Assembly: GCF_000227315.1 (NCBI RefSeq)
Contig: NZ_JH165063.1
Coordinates: forward strand, 13,334 to 65,563
Length of the DNA: 52,230 nucleotides
Direction of reading: 5' to 3'
Source: Peptoniphilus indolicus ATCC 29427
GTDB taxonomy: Bacteria; Bacillota; Clostridia; Tissierellales; Peptoniphilaceae
This document shows positions 10,082 to 20,187 of the stretch, in pieces. The notes below the pieces were generated by a model. That model was not told the DNA's origin. It did not search any database and saw only the letters and a program-made list of their open reading frames with translations. The translations under genes were made by a program, and so were the position numbers. Within the stretch, counting starts at the first letter, position 1; every line of letters starts with the position of its first letter.

Positions 10082-11072
10082 TGATGTTTAACAGTGGTGC
10101 GATTTTAGGTAGCGGTGTAATAATTTTATTTATACTTGTTTTGATATTTTCTTTTCTTTTGTTCCAGTAGGACTATGGATAACAGCTTTCTTCTCAGGGG
10201 TTAAAGTGAAAATTTCAACTCTTATTGGTATGAAACTTAGAAGAGTTAGGCCAGGGAGAATTGTAAATCCAATGATAAAAGCCACAAAAGCTGGATTAAA
10301 TTTGAGGATTGAAGATTTAGAAGGACATTATCTTGCTGGAGGAAATGTAAATACATTGGTAGATGCGTTGATAGCTGCAGAGAGGGCTAATATACCACTG
10401 CCTTTTGAAAGAGGAGCTGCAATAGACCTTGCTGGCAGAAATGTATTAGAAGCTGTTCAAGTATCTGTAAACCCAAAAGTAATAGAAACTCCAAATATTT
10501 CAGCCGTTGCCCAAGATGGTATTGAAGTAATGGTAAAAGCTAAAGTAACTGTTCGTGCTAACATAGATAGGTTAGTCGGAGGGGCTGGAGAAGAGACAAT
10601 AATTGCAAGAGTTGGAGAAGGTATTGTAACTACTGTTGGTTCTTCTATGACATACAAAGCCGTTTTAGAAAATCCGGATTCGATTTCTAAGATGGTTCTT
10701 GAAAAGGGATTGGATTCAGGGACTGCATTTGAAATACTTTCTATAGATATAGCTGATGTTGATGTTGCTAGAAATATTGGGGCAAGACTTCAAACAGACC
10801 AAGCTGAAGCAGATAAGAGAATTGCTGAAGCAAAAGCATCTGAAAGAAGAGCTATGGCACTTGCTCGTGAACAAGAAATGAAAGCAGAAGTAGAAGCTAT
10901 GAGAGCTAAAGTTGTAGAAGCTCAATCTCAAGTTCCACTTGCAATGGCAGAAGCTCTTAAAAAAGGCAACATAGGGGCTATGGATTATTATAAAATTCAA
11001 AATATAAATTCTGACACAGATATGAGAAAATCTATATCTAACGCTACAGATGGCAAGGTAGATGATAAATAA
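10081..11072 (+). pseudogene. floA: floA, flotillin-like protein, split by a 5-bp duplication
   Basis: SPFH/flotillin scaffold of membrane microdomains. From ATG 10081 (AAGGAGGA at 10066-10073) the frame encodes an N-terminal membrane hairpin ([14 protein letters not shown]) but stops at 10168-10170 after 29 residues. The rest of FloA ([15 protein letters not shown], then [15 protein letters not shown] to the coiled coil) continues in another frame to 11072. Removing one CTTTT from the tandem CTTTTCTTTT at 10151-10160 restores the conserved [11 protein letters not shown] and a 328-residue protein, the normal size. GTG 10206, with AGGGG upstream, could start a soluble 288-residue form lacking the membrane anchor. 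This could be a real mutation, phase variation or sequence error. Confidence 0.85.
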
Positions 11073-11544
11073 TGGGAAAAATATTAATTCCAATTGTATT
11101 TATTTTAATCAATATTCTTATAGACAAGAAAAAGGTCGATTCTAAAAAAAAATCTGATGAAAAATTAAAATCAGATAGTTTATCGGATAATGCGATGGGC
11201 GATAAACACAAAAAGAATATTAAGCCAAAAAGAAAGAAAGGCAAAGTTCAGTAGAAAATCTAATAGGAAATTTGATTGAGTCTATAAAACCTCATCTTTC
11301 TCCAGAAGACCAGAAAAAATATTCTAAGAAGATTGAGAATAAAAAAGAAACTCAAGAGCTTCTTGAGAAGATAAAAGCTGAAAGAGAAAGTATCAAAAAT
11401 GATAAGTATGAGTTTGTAGAGCCTGAAGTTCAAGATGAAAAAGTAGAGATAAATATGAAAAAAGAATTTACTAGAGATGAACTTGTAAAAGCTATAGTAA
11501 TGAAAGAAATTTTGGATAAACCAGTATCACTTAGGGAGAGTTAA
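11072..11544 (+). CDS. Small charged membrane-anchored protein, probably one gene split by a frameshift
   Basis: Not recognised. ATG 11072 overlaps the floA stop (TAATG) and encodes 60 residues: one hydrophobic segment (ILIPIVFILINILI), then a Lys/Asp-rich tail ending at 11254. A second open frame runs 11224-11544 and has only a TTG (11272) with a poor ribosome site, but reads sensibly upstream of it (SSVENLIGNLIESIKPHL). Adding one A to the A5 tract at 11227-11231 joins them into 157 residues: membrane anchor, basic linker and a charged helical region ending KEFTRDELVKAIVMKEIL. I think it is one gene of the NfeD-floA operon, but two short genes remain possible. Confidence 0.6.
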
Positions 11545-11555
11545 TCTCCCTTTTT
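11533..11555 (+). terminator. Terminator of the nfeD-floA operon
   Basis: A 7-bp stem AGGGAGA / TCTCCCT with loop GTTAA and a T run, overlapping the last stop codon of the operon. Confidence 0.8.
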
Positions 11556-11586
11556 CTGTGTCTGTGTAGAATACAGGATTTATTTA

Positions 11587-11595
11587 TGATATAAT
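11587..11595 (+). promoter_or_regulatory. Extended -10 promoter of phoH
   Basis: TGA-TATAAT at 11587-11595, 22 bp before the phoH start. There is no good -35 box, which is compatible with an extended -10 promoter. It would start the long phoH-to-nif3 run. Confidence 0.65.
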
Positions 11596-11616
11596 TTTAG
11601 GTTACAGGAGGTATTA

Positions 11617-12573
11617 ATGGCAGAATTAAAAGTTGATATTTCAAAATTAAATAGTGATTTAAAACCAGTCTTATTTGGAAAATTAGATGAATATTTAATA
11701 ACAATAGAGAAAAATTTTGATGTAAATATAAAAGCTTCAGATCATTTTTTGAATATAAAGGGAGAAAGAGCTGAGTTCGCTAAAATTCTATTAGAAAATT
11801 TAATAGAGTTGATACTAAGACAAAAGTCATTAGAAAAAAGTGAATTTGATTATGCACTGAGCTTAGTTAAAGATGGGCATACGGAATCAATTGCTGAATT
11901 ATTAAATGAAACGATAGTTTATACAGCTATGGGAAAGCCAATAAGGGCTAAGACATTAGGTCAAAAGAAGTATTTAGATGCAATTAAAAAGAATGATGTA
12001 TGTTTTGGTATTGGCCCCGCTGGTACTGGTAAAACATATTTGGCAATGGCGTATGCTGTAAAAGCTTTTAAAAACCAAGAAGTTTCAAGAATAATTTTAA
12101 CTAGACCTGCTGTTGAGGCTGGAGAAAGTTTGGGATTTTTACCCGGAGACTTACAAATGAAAGTAGACCCATATTTAAGGCCTTTATATGATGCACTTTT
12201 TGAAATGTTGGGCGTAGATAATTACAACAAGTATGTCGAAAAAGGCATGATAGAAGTTGCTCCTCTTGCTTATATGAGAGGGAGAACGTTGGATTCTGCA
12301 TTTGTAATCTTAGACGAAGCTCAAAACACAACTAATGAGCAAATGAAGATGTTTTTAACAAGACTTGGATATGGTTCTAAGGCAATAATAACTGGAGATA
12401 TAACTCAAACAGACTTACCAAAATCAAAAACTTCAGGACTAAAGTTGGTATTAAATATCTTAAAGAATGTAAAGGGAGTTGGAATTACTTATTTAACTTC
12501 AAAAGATATTGTAAGACATCCATTAGTGCAAAGAATTATAGAGGCTTATGACAAATTTGAAAAGAGAAAATAA
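11617..12573 (+). CDS. phoH: PhoH-like ATPase
   Basis: A 318-residue PhoH family protein. An N-terminal KH-like segment (to about residue 110) is followed by the ATPase with Walker A GPAGTGKTYLAMAYAVKA near residue 132, RPAVEAGESLGFLPGD, Walker B FVILDEAQN and the GDITQTDLP motif. Members bind RNA and are linked to ribosome and rRNA maturation. It sits next to ybeY as in most Firmicutes, which supports that role. RBS CAGGAGGT. Confidence 0.94.
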   Translation: MAELKVDISKLNSDLKPVLFGKLDEYLITIEKNFDVNIKASDHFLNIKGERAEFAKILLENLIELILRQKSLEKSEFDYALSLVKDGHTESIAELLNETIVYTAMGKPIRAKTLGQKKYLDAIKKNDVCFGIGPAGTGKTYLAMAYAVKAFKNQEVSRIILTRPAVEAGESLGFLPGDLQMKVDPYLRPLYDALFEMLGVDNYNKYVEKGMIEVAPLAYMRGRTLDSAFVILDEAQNTTNEQMKMFLTRLGYGSKAIITGDITQTDLPKSKTSGLKLVLNILKNVKGVGITYLTSKDIVRHPLVQRIIEAYDKFEKRK

Positions 12574-13019
12574 TGGAAATACTTTTTGATGATAGGCAAG
12601 ATGATGTATATCTTGATGAAGAAGGAATAGAACTAATAAAAAAAGCTGTTGGAGAAACTTTGAACCATCTTAATATGGATAAAGATGTTATAGTAAGTAT
12701 TTCATTGGTCAATGAAGACGAAATACAAACTTTGAACAGAGATTTTAGGGGGGTTGATAAAGTTACAGACGTATTGTCTTTTCCTCTTGATGACGAGTTT
12801 CAAATACATCCTACAATGCTAGGTGATGTGGTAATTAATACTAAAAGGGTTCTTGAACAAGCTGAAGAATTTGGACATTCTAATGAAAGAGAAATAGCAT
12901 ATTTAACAGTGCATTCAACTTTACATTTATTGGGATATGACCATATGGAAGATGATGAGAAAAAAGAAATGAGAGAAATAGAAGAAGCTGTTATGGAGCG
13001 AATGGGAACTTTGAGGTGA
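12573..13019 (+). CDS. ybeY: Endoribonuclease YbeY (rRNA maturation)
   Basis: A 148-residue metal-dependent endoribonuclease of the UPF0054 family. The zinc site HSTLHLLGYDHMEDDE shows the three conserved histidines, and DVLSFPLD is the usual upstream motif. It acts in 16S rRNA 3'-end maturation and ribosome quality control. Its ATG overlaps the phoH stop by one base (TAATG). Confidence 0.95.
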   Translation: MEILFDDRQDDVYLDEEGIELIKKAVGETLNHLNMDKDVIVSISLVNEDEIQTLNRDFRGVDKVTDVLSFPLDDEFQIHPTMLGDVVINTKRVLEQAEEFGHSNEREIAYLTVHSTLHLLGYDHMEDDEKKEMREIEEAVMERMGTLR

Positions 13020-13023
13020 TAGA

Positions 13024-13731
13024 TTGAAAAAAGGTGGATTTATTGCTTCGTTTAACAACGCAGTTCAGGGGATTATATCTGCATTAAAAACTGAAAGAAA
13101 TTTAAAGTTTCATTATATAGCAGCATTGGGCACTATTTTTATATCTCTATTTATGGATTTTACAAAAACAGAATTTTTAATACTACTATTATCTATAATA
13201 TTTGTAGTTGTTGCAGAGATGATAAATACAGCTATAGAGAGAACTGTAGATTTGATTGTGCAAGAATATAATCCAATTGCAAAGTATGTAAAAGACGTTT
13301 CAGCAGGAGCGGTTATGTTAAGTGCTATAAATGCATTTATAGTTGGATATTTGTTGTTTTACAATAAATTTGCAATGTATACTGAATTTGGTTTGAGAAA
13401 AATTGCAAATTCAAATGAGCATTTAGCCTTTGTAACTATTTTATTAGTTTTAATTTTGACTGTTGGAGGAAAATATTTAAGGGCTAAAATAAATGGTGGA
13501 ACTTATTTTCAAGGGGGAGCAGTTTCAGGACATTCAGCTTTGGCTTTTTGTGCTGCAACAATTATTTCTCTCTTAACTATTAATGCATTAATTACATTTT
13601 CAGTATTCGGAATAGCATTGCTAGTTGCAGAAAGTAGAGTAGAAGGTAAAATTCACACTATAAGCGAAGTGATTTCAGGAGCTATATTGGGAATATGTGT
13701 TGCTATTATAATATTTAAGGTAGTGGGATAA
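13024..13731 (+). CDS. dgkA: DgkA-type lipid kinase fused to a PAP2-like membrane domain
   Basis: A 235-residue membrane protein. Residues 1-115 are a DgkA domain (undecaprenol or diacylglycerol kinase) with ALKTERNLKFHY, the core VVVAEMINTAIERTVDL and KDVSAGAVML. Residues about 135-235 are a PAP2-like domain with an AVSGHSALAF motif and AESRVEGKIHTISEV. The latter has Glu where classical PAP2 enzymes have Asp, so catalysis there is uncertain. The kinase probably recycles undecaprenol for wall synthesis. The start is TTG 13024 after GAGGTGAT. The stop overlaps cdd (TAATG). Confidence 0.88.
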   Translation: MKKGGFIASFNNAVQGIISALKTERNLKFHYIAALGTIFISLFMDFTKTEFLILLLSIIFVVVAEMINTAIERTVDLIVQEYNPIAKYVKDVSAGAVMLSAINAFIVGYLLFYNKFAMYTEFGLRKIANSNEHLAFVTILLVLILTVGGKYLRAKINGGTYFQGGAVSGHSALAFCAATIISLLTINALITFSVFGIALLVAESRVEGKIHTISEVISGAILGICVAIIIFKVVG

Positions 13732-14135
13732 TGGAAAATAAAAAGTTAATAGAGATGGCTATTGAAGCAAGAGACAACTCTTCTTATACGCCATATTCAA
13801 ATTTTAAAGTTGGAGCTGCAGTGGAAATGGAAGATGGTTCCGTTTATTCTGGAGGGAATATAGAAATATCTTCATATTCACCAACTAATTGTGCAGAAAG
13901 AACTGCAATATTTAAAGCTGTCAGTGAAGGACATAGAGAGATAAAAAAAATAGCAATTGTATCTAGTGGAGGAGAAACATTTCCGTGTGGAGTATGTAGG
14001 CAAGTTATTAGAGAATTTGGGAAAGATGTTCAAATAATAATAGCGACTACACCTGAGGATTATAAAGTTTTTACACTAGAAGAATTGTTGCCACATAGTT
14101 TTGGTCCGGAAGATCTAGGGGTGAAAAATGTTTAA
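13731..14135 (+). CDS. cdd: Cytidine deaminase
   Basis: A 134-residue homotetrameric-type cytidine deaminase converting cytidine and deoxycytidine to uridines (pyrimidine salvage). Zinc ligands and catalytic Glu are in NCAERTAIFKAV and PCGVCRQVI, and YTPYSNFKVGAAV is the substrate loop. It lies between dgkA and era, as in B. subtilis, with overlaps on both sides. Confidence 0.96.
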   Translation: MENKKLIEMAIEARDNSSYTPYSNFKVGAAVEMEDGSVYSGGNIEISSYSPTNCAERTAIFKAVSEGHREIKKIAIVSSGGETFPCGVCRQVIREFGKDVQIIIATTPEDYKVFTLEELLPHSFGPEDLGVKNV

Positions 14136-15018
14136 ATCAGGTTTTATAACCATAATAGGAAGACCAAATGTTGGAAAGAGTACATTACTTAACCAAGTAG
14201 TTGGTCAAAAAATTTCGGCTATTTCAAATAAGCCACAAACTACGAGAAATAAGATTACTTTTATATATACAGAAGAAGATTTTCAAGCTGTGTTTTTAGA
14301 TACACCGGGAATACAATCTCCAAAAAATAAATTGGGTGATTATATGTTAAAAACTTCAGAATCTACACTTAATGAAGTTGATGTAATAACATATATAGTA
14401 GATTGTTCTACGACAATTGGTAAGTTGGATTCATATATCATAAAGACTTTAAAGGAAATCAATATAAAAACTCCTATAGTATTGTTGATAAACAAAATAG
14501 ATGAAATTCAAAAGGGAAATTTGTTTGAGTTAATAGAAATGTATTCAAACTTAAATCTTTTCAAGGAAATAATTCCAATTTCTGCACTAAAGAATGATGG
14601 AGTTAAGGATTATATTGAAGTTTTGAGAAAGTATTTACCAGAAGGACCTCAATATTATCCGGAAGACTTGGTAACAGACCAACCTGAAAAATTTATTGTG
14701 GCCGAATTAATTAGGGAAAAAGCGCTTAGAAATTTATCTGAAGAAGTTCCACACGGGATAGCAGTTTCTATAGAAAAGATGAAGTATAGAGAAAATAAAG
14801 AAATCTGTGATATAGAGGCAAATATATATATTGAGCGTGAGTCACATAAAAAGATAGTCATTGGTAAAAATGGGGATATGATAAAGAAAATAGGGACTCA
14901 AGCTAGAATAGAGATTGAAAATTTACTAGATTATAGAGTAAATCTAAAGCTTTGGGTTAAAGTTGAAAAAAATTGGAGAGAAAAAGAAATTAAGTTAAAG
15001 AATTTCGGATATCAATGA
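14128..15018 (+). CDS. era: GTPase Era
   Basis: A 296-residue GTPase for 30S assembly and 16S rRNA 3' processing. The G-domain has G1 GRPNVGKST, the TTRNK switch, G3 DTPGIQSPKNKLG and G4 NKID. The C-terminal KH domain has VIGKNGDMIKKIGTQARIE. It binds the 3' end of 16S rRNA, in line with neighbouring ybeY. Overlaps cdd by 8 bp and recO by 4 bp. Confidence 0.97.
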   Translation: MFKSGFITIIGRPNVGKSTLLNQVVGQKISAISNKPQTTRNKITFIYTEEDFQAVFLDTPGIQSPKNKLGDYMLKTSESTLNEVDVITYIVDCSTTIGKLDSYIIKTLKEINIKTPIVLLINKIDEIQKGNLFELIEMYSNLNLFKEIIPISALKNDGVKDYIEVLRKYLPEGPQYYPEDLVTDQPEKFIVAELIREKALRNLSEEVPHGIAVSIEKMKYRENKEICDIEANIYIERESHKKIVIGKNGDMIKKIGTQARIEIENLLDYRVNLKLWVKVEKNWREKEIKLKNFGYQ

Positions 15019-15700
15019 AAAATTCAATAACAACTGAGGCTATTATACTATCTGAAACTAGATACAGTGAGTCTAGTAAAATTCTTAGGGCATATACTAA
15101 AGAAATAGGTAAAGTGAGTATTATGGCAAAAGGAGCGCTTAGACCTAAGTCTAAACTTGTAACTTTTAGTCAACCACATTGTCATTTTCTATGTAATTTA
15201 TCGCAAGGAAAAAACTTTTATTATATAGAGCCTATAAAAATAATAGATTCAAATTTCTTTTTGAGAAGAGACTATACTACAATTGTATTGGCTGGATATA
15301 TTTCAGAAATGGTAGAAAAGAGTTTTTTAGAAGGGGAAACTAATGAAACTGTATTTGATTTGATAGTTAAGACACTTAGACTTATGAACGGAAATAAAAA
15401 TGTTGAAGCATTAGTTTTGGCATTTAGTTTAAAATATATAAGTTATATGGGATATAGACCAAATTTAAAAGAAGTAGAGAATCCATTTTTTCAAACTATG
15501 ATGGTGGAGTTACCAATAAAGGTGGAACCATTTTGAGAATAGAAGATATTTACTACCTAAAAAAATTGTTGTATACTTCATTAGATGAATTAGTATTTGA
15601 TTACGATTTAAGTAGAACGATATTTCTTTTAAATTTAATAGCAGATTATATTAAATATAATTTAGAAATTCACGAATTCAATTCTTTAAAAATTTTATAA
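15015..15700 (+). pseudogene. recO: recO, DNA repair protein, frameshifted at a T6 tract
   Basis: RecO loads RecA onto SSB-coated DNA in the RecFOR pathway. The N-terminal OB-fold is intact (TTEAIILSETRYSESSKILR, then KVSIMAKGALRPKSK). After residue about 157 the frame changes at six T (15486-15491): the original frame stops at 15536 (173 residues). The rest of RecO (FSNYDGGVTNKGGTIL, then DIYYLKKLLYTSLDEL) runs in the next frame to 15700. One extra T gives a 228-residue protein, a normal RecO size. Either a real loss, slippage rescue or a base-call error. The Cys zinc motif seen in some RecO proteins is absent. Confidence 0.85.
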
Positions 15701-15721
15701 GAATTGTAAAAGGAGGAGCAA

Positions 15722-16603
15722 ATGTACTTTCAGGAATTGATACAAACATTACAAAATTATTGGCAAGAAAAGGGATGTATACTAATGCAACCTTACGACA
15801 TAGAAAAAGGTGCTGGGACTATGAATCCACAAACTTTTCTAAAGGCATTAGGACCAGAAGAATGGAAGGTGTGCTATGTAGAACCTTCAAGAAGACCAGC
15901 TGATGGAAGATACGGAGAAAATCCAAACAGATTATATCAACATCACCAATTGCAAGTAATTTTAAAACCATCACCAGAAGATGTTCAAGACTTATATTTA
16001 AATTCTTTAAAGGAAATAGGTATTGATCCATTAAAACACGATATAAGATTTATAGAAGATAACTGGGAATCTCCAACTCTTGGAGCTTGGGGGTTAGGTT
16101 GGGAAGTATGGTTAGACGGTATGGAAGTAACTCAATTTACATATTTTCAGCAAGTAGGTGGAATAAATTGTGAATTGGAATCTGCAGAATTGACTTACGG
16201 TCTTGAAAGAATAGCAATGTATCTACAAGACGTATCCAATGTATATGATATTCAATGGAATGAAAATATTAAATACGGAGATGTATTCAAAGTAGCTGAA
16301 TATGAACAGTCAAAATATGCTTTTGAAGTTTCAAATACTGAAATGTTAGTTGAACTATTCAACACTTATGAAAATGAATGTGAAAGAATTATAAAAGAAA
16401 AATTAGCTCTTCCTGCATATGATTACTGCTTGAAATGTTCTCATACATTTAACTTACTAGATGCAAGAGGTGCTCTTTCTGTGTCTGAAAGAACCGGGTA
16501 TATACACAGAGTTAGAAATTTAGCTAGACAAGTTGCTAGTTTATATTTAGAGCAAAGAGAAGAAATGGGTTATCCATTAAAGAGAGGTGCTGAAGTTGAA
16601 TAA
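15722..16603 (+). CDS. glyQ: Glycyl-tRNA synthetase alpha subunit
   Basis: A 293-residue catalytic subunit of the alpha2-beta2 glycyl-tRNA synthetase. It starts with the family signature [17 protein letters not shown] and includes [31 protein letters not shown] and [19 protein letters not shown] strong ribosome site AGGAGGAG lies just upstream. No T-box leader is present, since only 21 bp separate it from the end of the recO frame. glyS overlaps its end. Confidence 0.98.
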   Translation: MYFQELIQTLQNYWQEKGCILMQPYDIEKGAGTMNPQTFLKALGPEEWKVCYVEPSRRPADGRYGENPNRLYQHHQLQVILKPSPEDVQDLYLNSLKEIGIDPLKHDIRFIEDNWESPTLGAWGLGWEVWLDGMEVTQFTYFQQVGGINCELESAELTYGLERIAMYLQDVSNVYDIQWNENIKYGDVFKVAEYEQSKYAFEVSNTEMLVELFNTYENECERIIKEKLALPAYDYCLKCSHTFNLLDARGALSVSERTGYIHRVRNLARQVASLYLEQREEMGYPLKRGAEVE

Positions 16604-18671
16604 ATATTTATTAGAGATAGGGGTTGAGGAGTTACCTTCAAGATTCTGTCAAATGGCGATTGACCAATTAGAAGCGAAAGCAAATAAATTGATGAAGGAA
16701 TATTCTCTAGGATATGAATCAATAAAGGTAAATGCTACTCCTCGTAGACTTACACTTTTTATAAATGGATTAGATGAAAGACAACCTGATGTAGATTTAG
16801 AAGTTAAAGGGCCAGCTGCAAAAATAGCCTTTGATGAAGCTGGAAATCCAACTAAGCCACTACAAGGGTTTATGAAATCACAAGGTATTACTGAAAATGA
16901 AATATTTAAAAAAGATTTAAAAGGCACAGAATATATTTATGCCAATATTCATAAAAAAGGGGCAAGTTTCCAAGAAATAATATCTCAAAATATGTCAGAT
17001 TTAATAAAGTCTATAAACTTCCCTAAAAATATGAAATGGGGAGGTAAAGCTATAAAATTTGCTAGGCCTATTAGATGGATTGTTTCTATTTTAAATGACG
17101 AAGTAGCTTCATTTGAATTTGAAGGAATTAAAGTATCTAATGTGACATATGGACATAGATTCTTGGGAAAGGGAGAAATAGTTGTAGATAAAGTAGATAA
17201 TTACGAAACTCTTTTAGAAGAAAACTATGTAATTTTGGATCAAGATAGAAGAAGAGATATTATAAAATATGGTTCAATGAAATTAGCTAAGTCAGTAAAT
17301 GGAGAAATAGTTCCTGATGAAGATTTAACAGAAGAATTGACATTTATAGTTGAATATCCAACTCCTATTATGGGCGAAATTCAAGAAAGATATTTAGAGT
17401 TACCAAAAGAAGTTATAACAACTCCAATGAGAGATCATTTGAGATTTATACCAATTTATAACTCAAATGGAGGATTGCTACCATACTTTATAACTATTAG
17501 AAACGGCAATGAAGATTATAAAGATATAGTAATCAGTGGCAATCAAAAAGTTTTAGAAGCACGTTTAGAAGATGCTGTTTTTTTCTATAAAGATGATATT
17601 TCTAAACCATTAGAAGAATATAAAGCTAATTTAAAAGGACTAATGTTCCACGAAAAATTAGGAAATATGTTAGATAAAACTTACAGAGATACTAAATTGG
17701 CAATCAAAATTGGAGAAGACTTGCAATTAGGAGAAACAACTAAAGAAGATTTAGAAAGAGCAGCAGAACTTTCTAAAGCTGACTTGACTACTAAATTAGT
17801 ACAAGAATTTACAGAATTACAAGGTGTTATGGGTTCTATATATGCTGAAAATTCAGGAGAAGCTGAAATTGTAGCAAAGGCTATAAATGAACAATATATG
17901 CCAAGATTTTCTGGAGATAAATTACCTGAATCAACAGTAGGTTCTGTACTAGCAATTGCTGATAAGTTAGATAGCATTTGTGGTATGTTTGCAGTGGGAC
18001 TTATACCAACAGGCTCACAAGATCCATTTGCGCTTAGAAGACAAGCTATAGGTATTATAAATATTATTTTAAATAAGAAATGGGATGTGTCACTTAGTGA
18101 TTTAATTGACTCTTCATTATTCTTATATACAGATGGCTTACAAATAACATTTGATTACGATGTAGTTAAAAAAGAAATTATTGAGTTCTTTAAGGGAAGA
18201 GCACAGACAATACTACAAGCTCAAGAAATTAGATATGATGTAATAGATTCTGTTCTAGGAAGCAATGACAATATATTGACCATATTCACAAAATCAGAAG
18301 ATTTAAACAACTTCTTTAAGGAAGATAGAAAAGATATATTTGATAGTTTTGTAAGACTTGAAAATATGTTGGATAAAGCTGAAAAAATAGAAAGAATCAA
18401 TGAATCATTATTAACTGAAAAAGAGGAAATTGAACTTTATAAAAATTCAAAAGAAGTATTACCTGAAGTAGAAAGATTAATTGCTGTAGGAGAATATCAA
18501 GAAGCAATTTTAAAAATGTCTGAACTTTCACCTTCAATCCAAAACTTCTTTGAAAATATATTTGTATTAAGCGATAATGAAAATTTAAAAAATAATAGAA
18601 TGAGTTTACTACATTCAATAGATGTTGTGATCAAGGAGATATTGGATATTAAGAAACTTGTCATAAATTGA
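16596..18671 (+). CDS. glyS: Glycyl-tRNA synthetase beta subunit
   Basis: A 691-residue beta subunit that binds tRNA-Gly. The start [16 protein letters not shown] is typical. An HD-like region, the signature [32 protein letters not shown] and the C-terminal anticodon-binding (DALR) domain follow. I chose TTG 16596 because GAGAGGTG ends 6 bp before it and the protein then starts like its homologues. The in-frame GTG at 16587 overlaps that ribosome site. It overlaps glyQ by 8 bp. Confidence 0.96.
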   Translation: MNKYLLEIGVEELPSRFCQMAIDQLEAKANKLMKEYSLGYESIKVNATPRRLTLFINGLDERQPDVDLEVKGPAAKIAFDEAGNPTKPLQGFMKSQGITENEIFKKDLKGTEYIYANIHKKGASFQEIISQNMSDLIKSINFPKNMKWGGKAIKFARPIRWIVSILNDEVASFEFEGIKVSNVTYGHRFLGKGEIVVDKVDNYETLLEENYVILDQDRRRDIIKYGSMKLAKSVNGEIVPDEDLTEELTFIVEYPTPIMGEIQERYLELPKEVITTPMRDHLRFIPIYNSNGGLLPYFITIRNGNEDYKDIVISGNQKVLEARLEDAVFFYKDDISKPLEEYKANLKGLMFHEKLGNMLDKTYRDTKLAIKIGEDLQLGETTKEDLERAAELSKADLTTKLVQEFTELQGVMGSIYAENSGEAEIVAKAINEQYMPRFSGDKLPESTVGSVLAIADKLDSICGMFAVGLIPTGSQDPFALRRQAIGIINIILNKKWDVSLSDLIDSSLFLYTDGLQITFDYDVVKKEIIEFFKGRAQTILQAQEIRYDVIDSVLGSNDNILTIFTKSEDLNNFFKEDRKDIFDSFVRLENMLDKAEKIERINESLLTEKEEIELYKNSKEVLPEVERLIAVGEYQEAILKMSELSPSIQNFFENIFVLSDNENLKNNRMSLLHSIDVVIKEILDIKKLVIN

Positions 18672-18679
18672 GGTGAGTT

Positions 18680-19303
18680 TTGGAACTAACAAGTAGGCAA
18701 AACGAAATAGTTGCCATTGTCAAAGAAAGAGGTCCTATAACCGGTGATGAAATAGCTAGAGAATTGAATATATCAAGGTCTACTATACGAAGTGATTTAA
18801 CTATACTGACAATGATAGAAATTCTTGGAGCAAGACCAAAAGTTGGATATTACTATTCAATGGAAAATAAAGATAATGGGCTTAAAAAGAAAATAGATAC
18901 TATTCTTGTCAAAGACACTATGAGCGTACCTGTGGTTATGGATGAGAACACTAGTGTATATGACGTTATAGTTGGGTTATTTTTAGAAAATGTGAGTTCG
19001 ATATTTATATCGCAAAATGGAGTTTTATCAGGAGTTGTTTCAAGAAAAGATTTGTTGAGAACAACTCTTGGTAAAATGGATTTAAGTGTAACTCCTGTAG
19101 GTCTTATCATGACGAGAATGCCTAATATAATCTATGTAAAAGAAGATGATAATATATTAGATGCGGCAATAAAAATTTTTGAACATAAGATAGATTCTCT
19201 ACCTGTAGTAAGAAAAAGTAAGTCGGGATTAAAATGTGTTGGCAGGTTTACCAAGACCAACATCACTAGGATTTTTGTTGATTTGGTTAGAGAGGATTTT
19301 TAG
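18680..19303 (+). CDS. ccpN: CcpN-like transcriptional repressor (HTH plus two CBS domains)
   Basis: A 207-residue regulator. Residues 1-60 form a DeoR/GntR-like helix-turn-helix (GDEIARELNISRSTIRSDL). Two CBS domains follow at about 75-130 and 140-200 (TMSVPVVMDENTSVYDVI and LPVVRKSKSGLK). In B. subtilis CcpN represses gluconeogenic genes and is co-transcribed with yqfL, exactly as here. The start is TTG 18680 after AGGTGAG. Confidence 0.9.
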   Translation: MELTSRQNEIVAIVKERGPITGDEIARELNISRSTIRSDLTILTMIEILGARPKVGYYYSMENKDNGLKKKIDTILVKDTMSVPVVMDENTSVYDVIVGLFLENVSSIFISQNGVLSGVVSRKDLLRTTLGKMDLSVTPVGLIMTRMPNIIYVKEDDNILDAAIKIFEHKIDSLPVVRKSKSGLKCVGRFTKTNITRIFVDLVREDF

Positions 19304-19311
19304 GAGGACTA

Positions 19312-20127
19312 ATGACAGATAATACACTTGTAATCTATGTAATTTCAGATTCTGTTGGAGAAACTGGAGAGCTAATTGCCAAAGCCAGTGTAAGACAGTT
19401 TGAGACAAACAATTATGAAGTTAAGAGATATCCATATCATAATAGCATAGAACAAATTGAACCAATTCTTTATGAAGCAGCTAAAGAACAAAAATCTCTT
19501 ATAATTTATACAAATGTAGTTCAAGAAACTAGAGATTTTATAAATGAAAAAGCTGAAGAATTAAATTTAAAAGTTGTTGATGTAATGGGTGAGCCATTAA
19601 ATAAACTTGAAGATGTATTAGGGTATAAACCTTTAAGAGAACCTGGGCTTATTAGAAGACTTGATGAGAATTACTTTAAAAAAGTTGAAGCTGTTGAATT
19701 TGCAGTTAAATATGATGATGGGAAGGACCCAAGAGGCGCTAAAAAAGCAGATATTTGTCTTGTCGGCATATCACGTACATCAAAAACACCATTATCAATG
19801 TATTTGGCTAACAAACATTATAAGGTTGCAAATATACCTTTAGTTCCGGAAGTTCCAGTGCCTAAAGAAGTATATGATAAGGATATTAGAAGAGTTATAG
19901 GACTTACTTGTAATCCGGAAAAATTAATATCAATAAGAACTGAACGTTTAAAAGCGTTAGGTTTGTCATCATCTGCTAAGTATGCAAATATTGAAAGAGT
20001 AAAAGAAGAACTTGATTATTCGAAAAAGATAATGGAAGAATTAGGATGTGTAGTTTTTGATGTTACAAACAGCGCCATAGAAGAAACTGCAGAGCTCATA
20101 ATTGAACACATGAAGAAAGTCTTTTAA
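19312..20127 (+). CDS. Pyruvate, phosphate dikinase regulatory protein (kinase/pyrophosphorylase, YqfL/PpsR family)
   Basis: A 271-residue DUF299 protein. It has the N-terminal YVISDSVGETGELIAKA, the P-loop GISRTSKTPLSMYLAN and the C-terminal DVTNSAIEETAELI. Family members switch PPDK or PEP synthetase by ADP-dependent phosphorylation and Pi-dependent dephosphorylation of a threonine. Its target gene is not in this window. Pairing with ccpN points to control of the pyruvate-PEP node. AGGAGG precedes the ATG. Confidence 0.94.
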   Translation: MTDNTLVIYVISDSVGETGELIAKASVRQFETNNYEVKRYPYHNSIEQIEPILYEAAKEQKSLIIYTNVVQETRDFINEKAEELNLKVVDVMGEPLNKLEDVLGYKPLREPGLIRRLDENYFKKVEAVEFAVKYDDGKDPRGAKKADICLVGISRTSKTPLSMYLANKHYKVANIPLVPEVPVPKEVYDKDIRRVIGLTCNPEKLISIRTERLKALGLSSSAKYANIERVKEELDYSKKIMEELGCVVFDVTNSAIEETAELIIEHMKKVF

Positions 20128-20187
20128 ATTTATTTTTAAAATTTTCGACAGTATTCTATATTTAGAATTTCAAAGGGTGGTGGTAAT

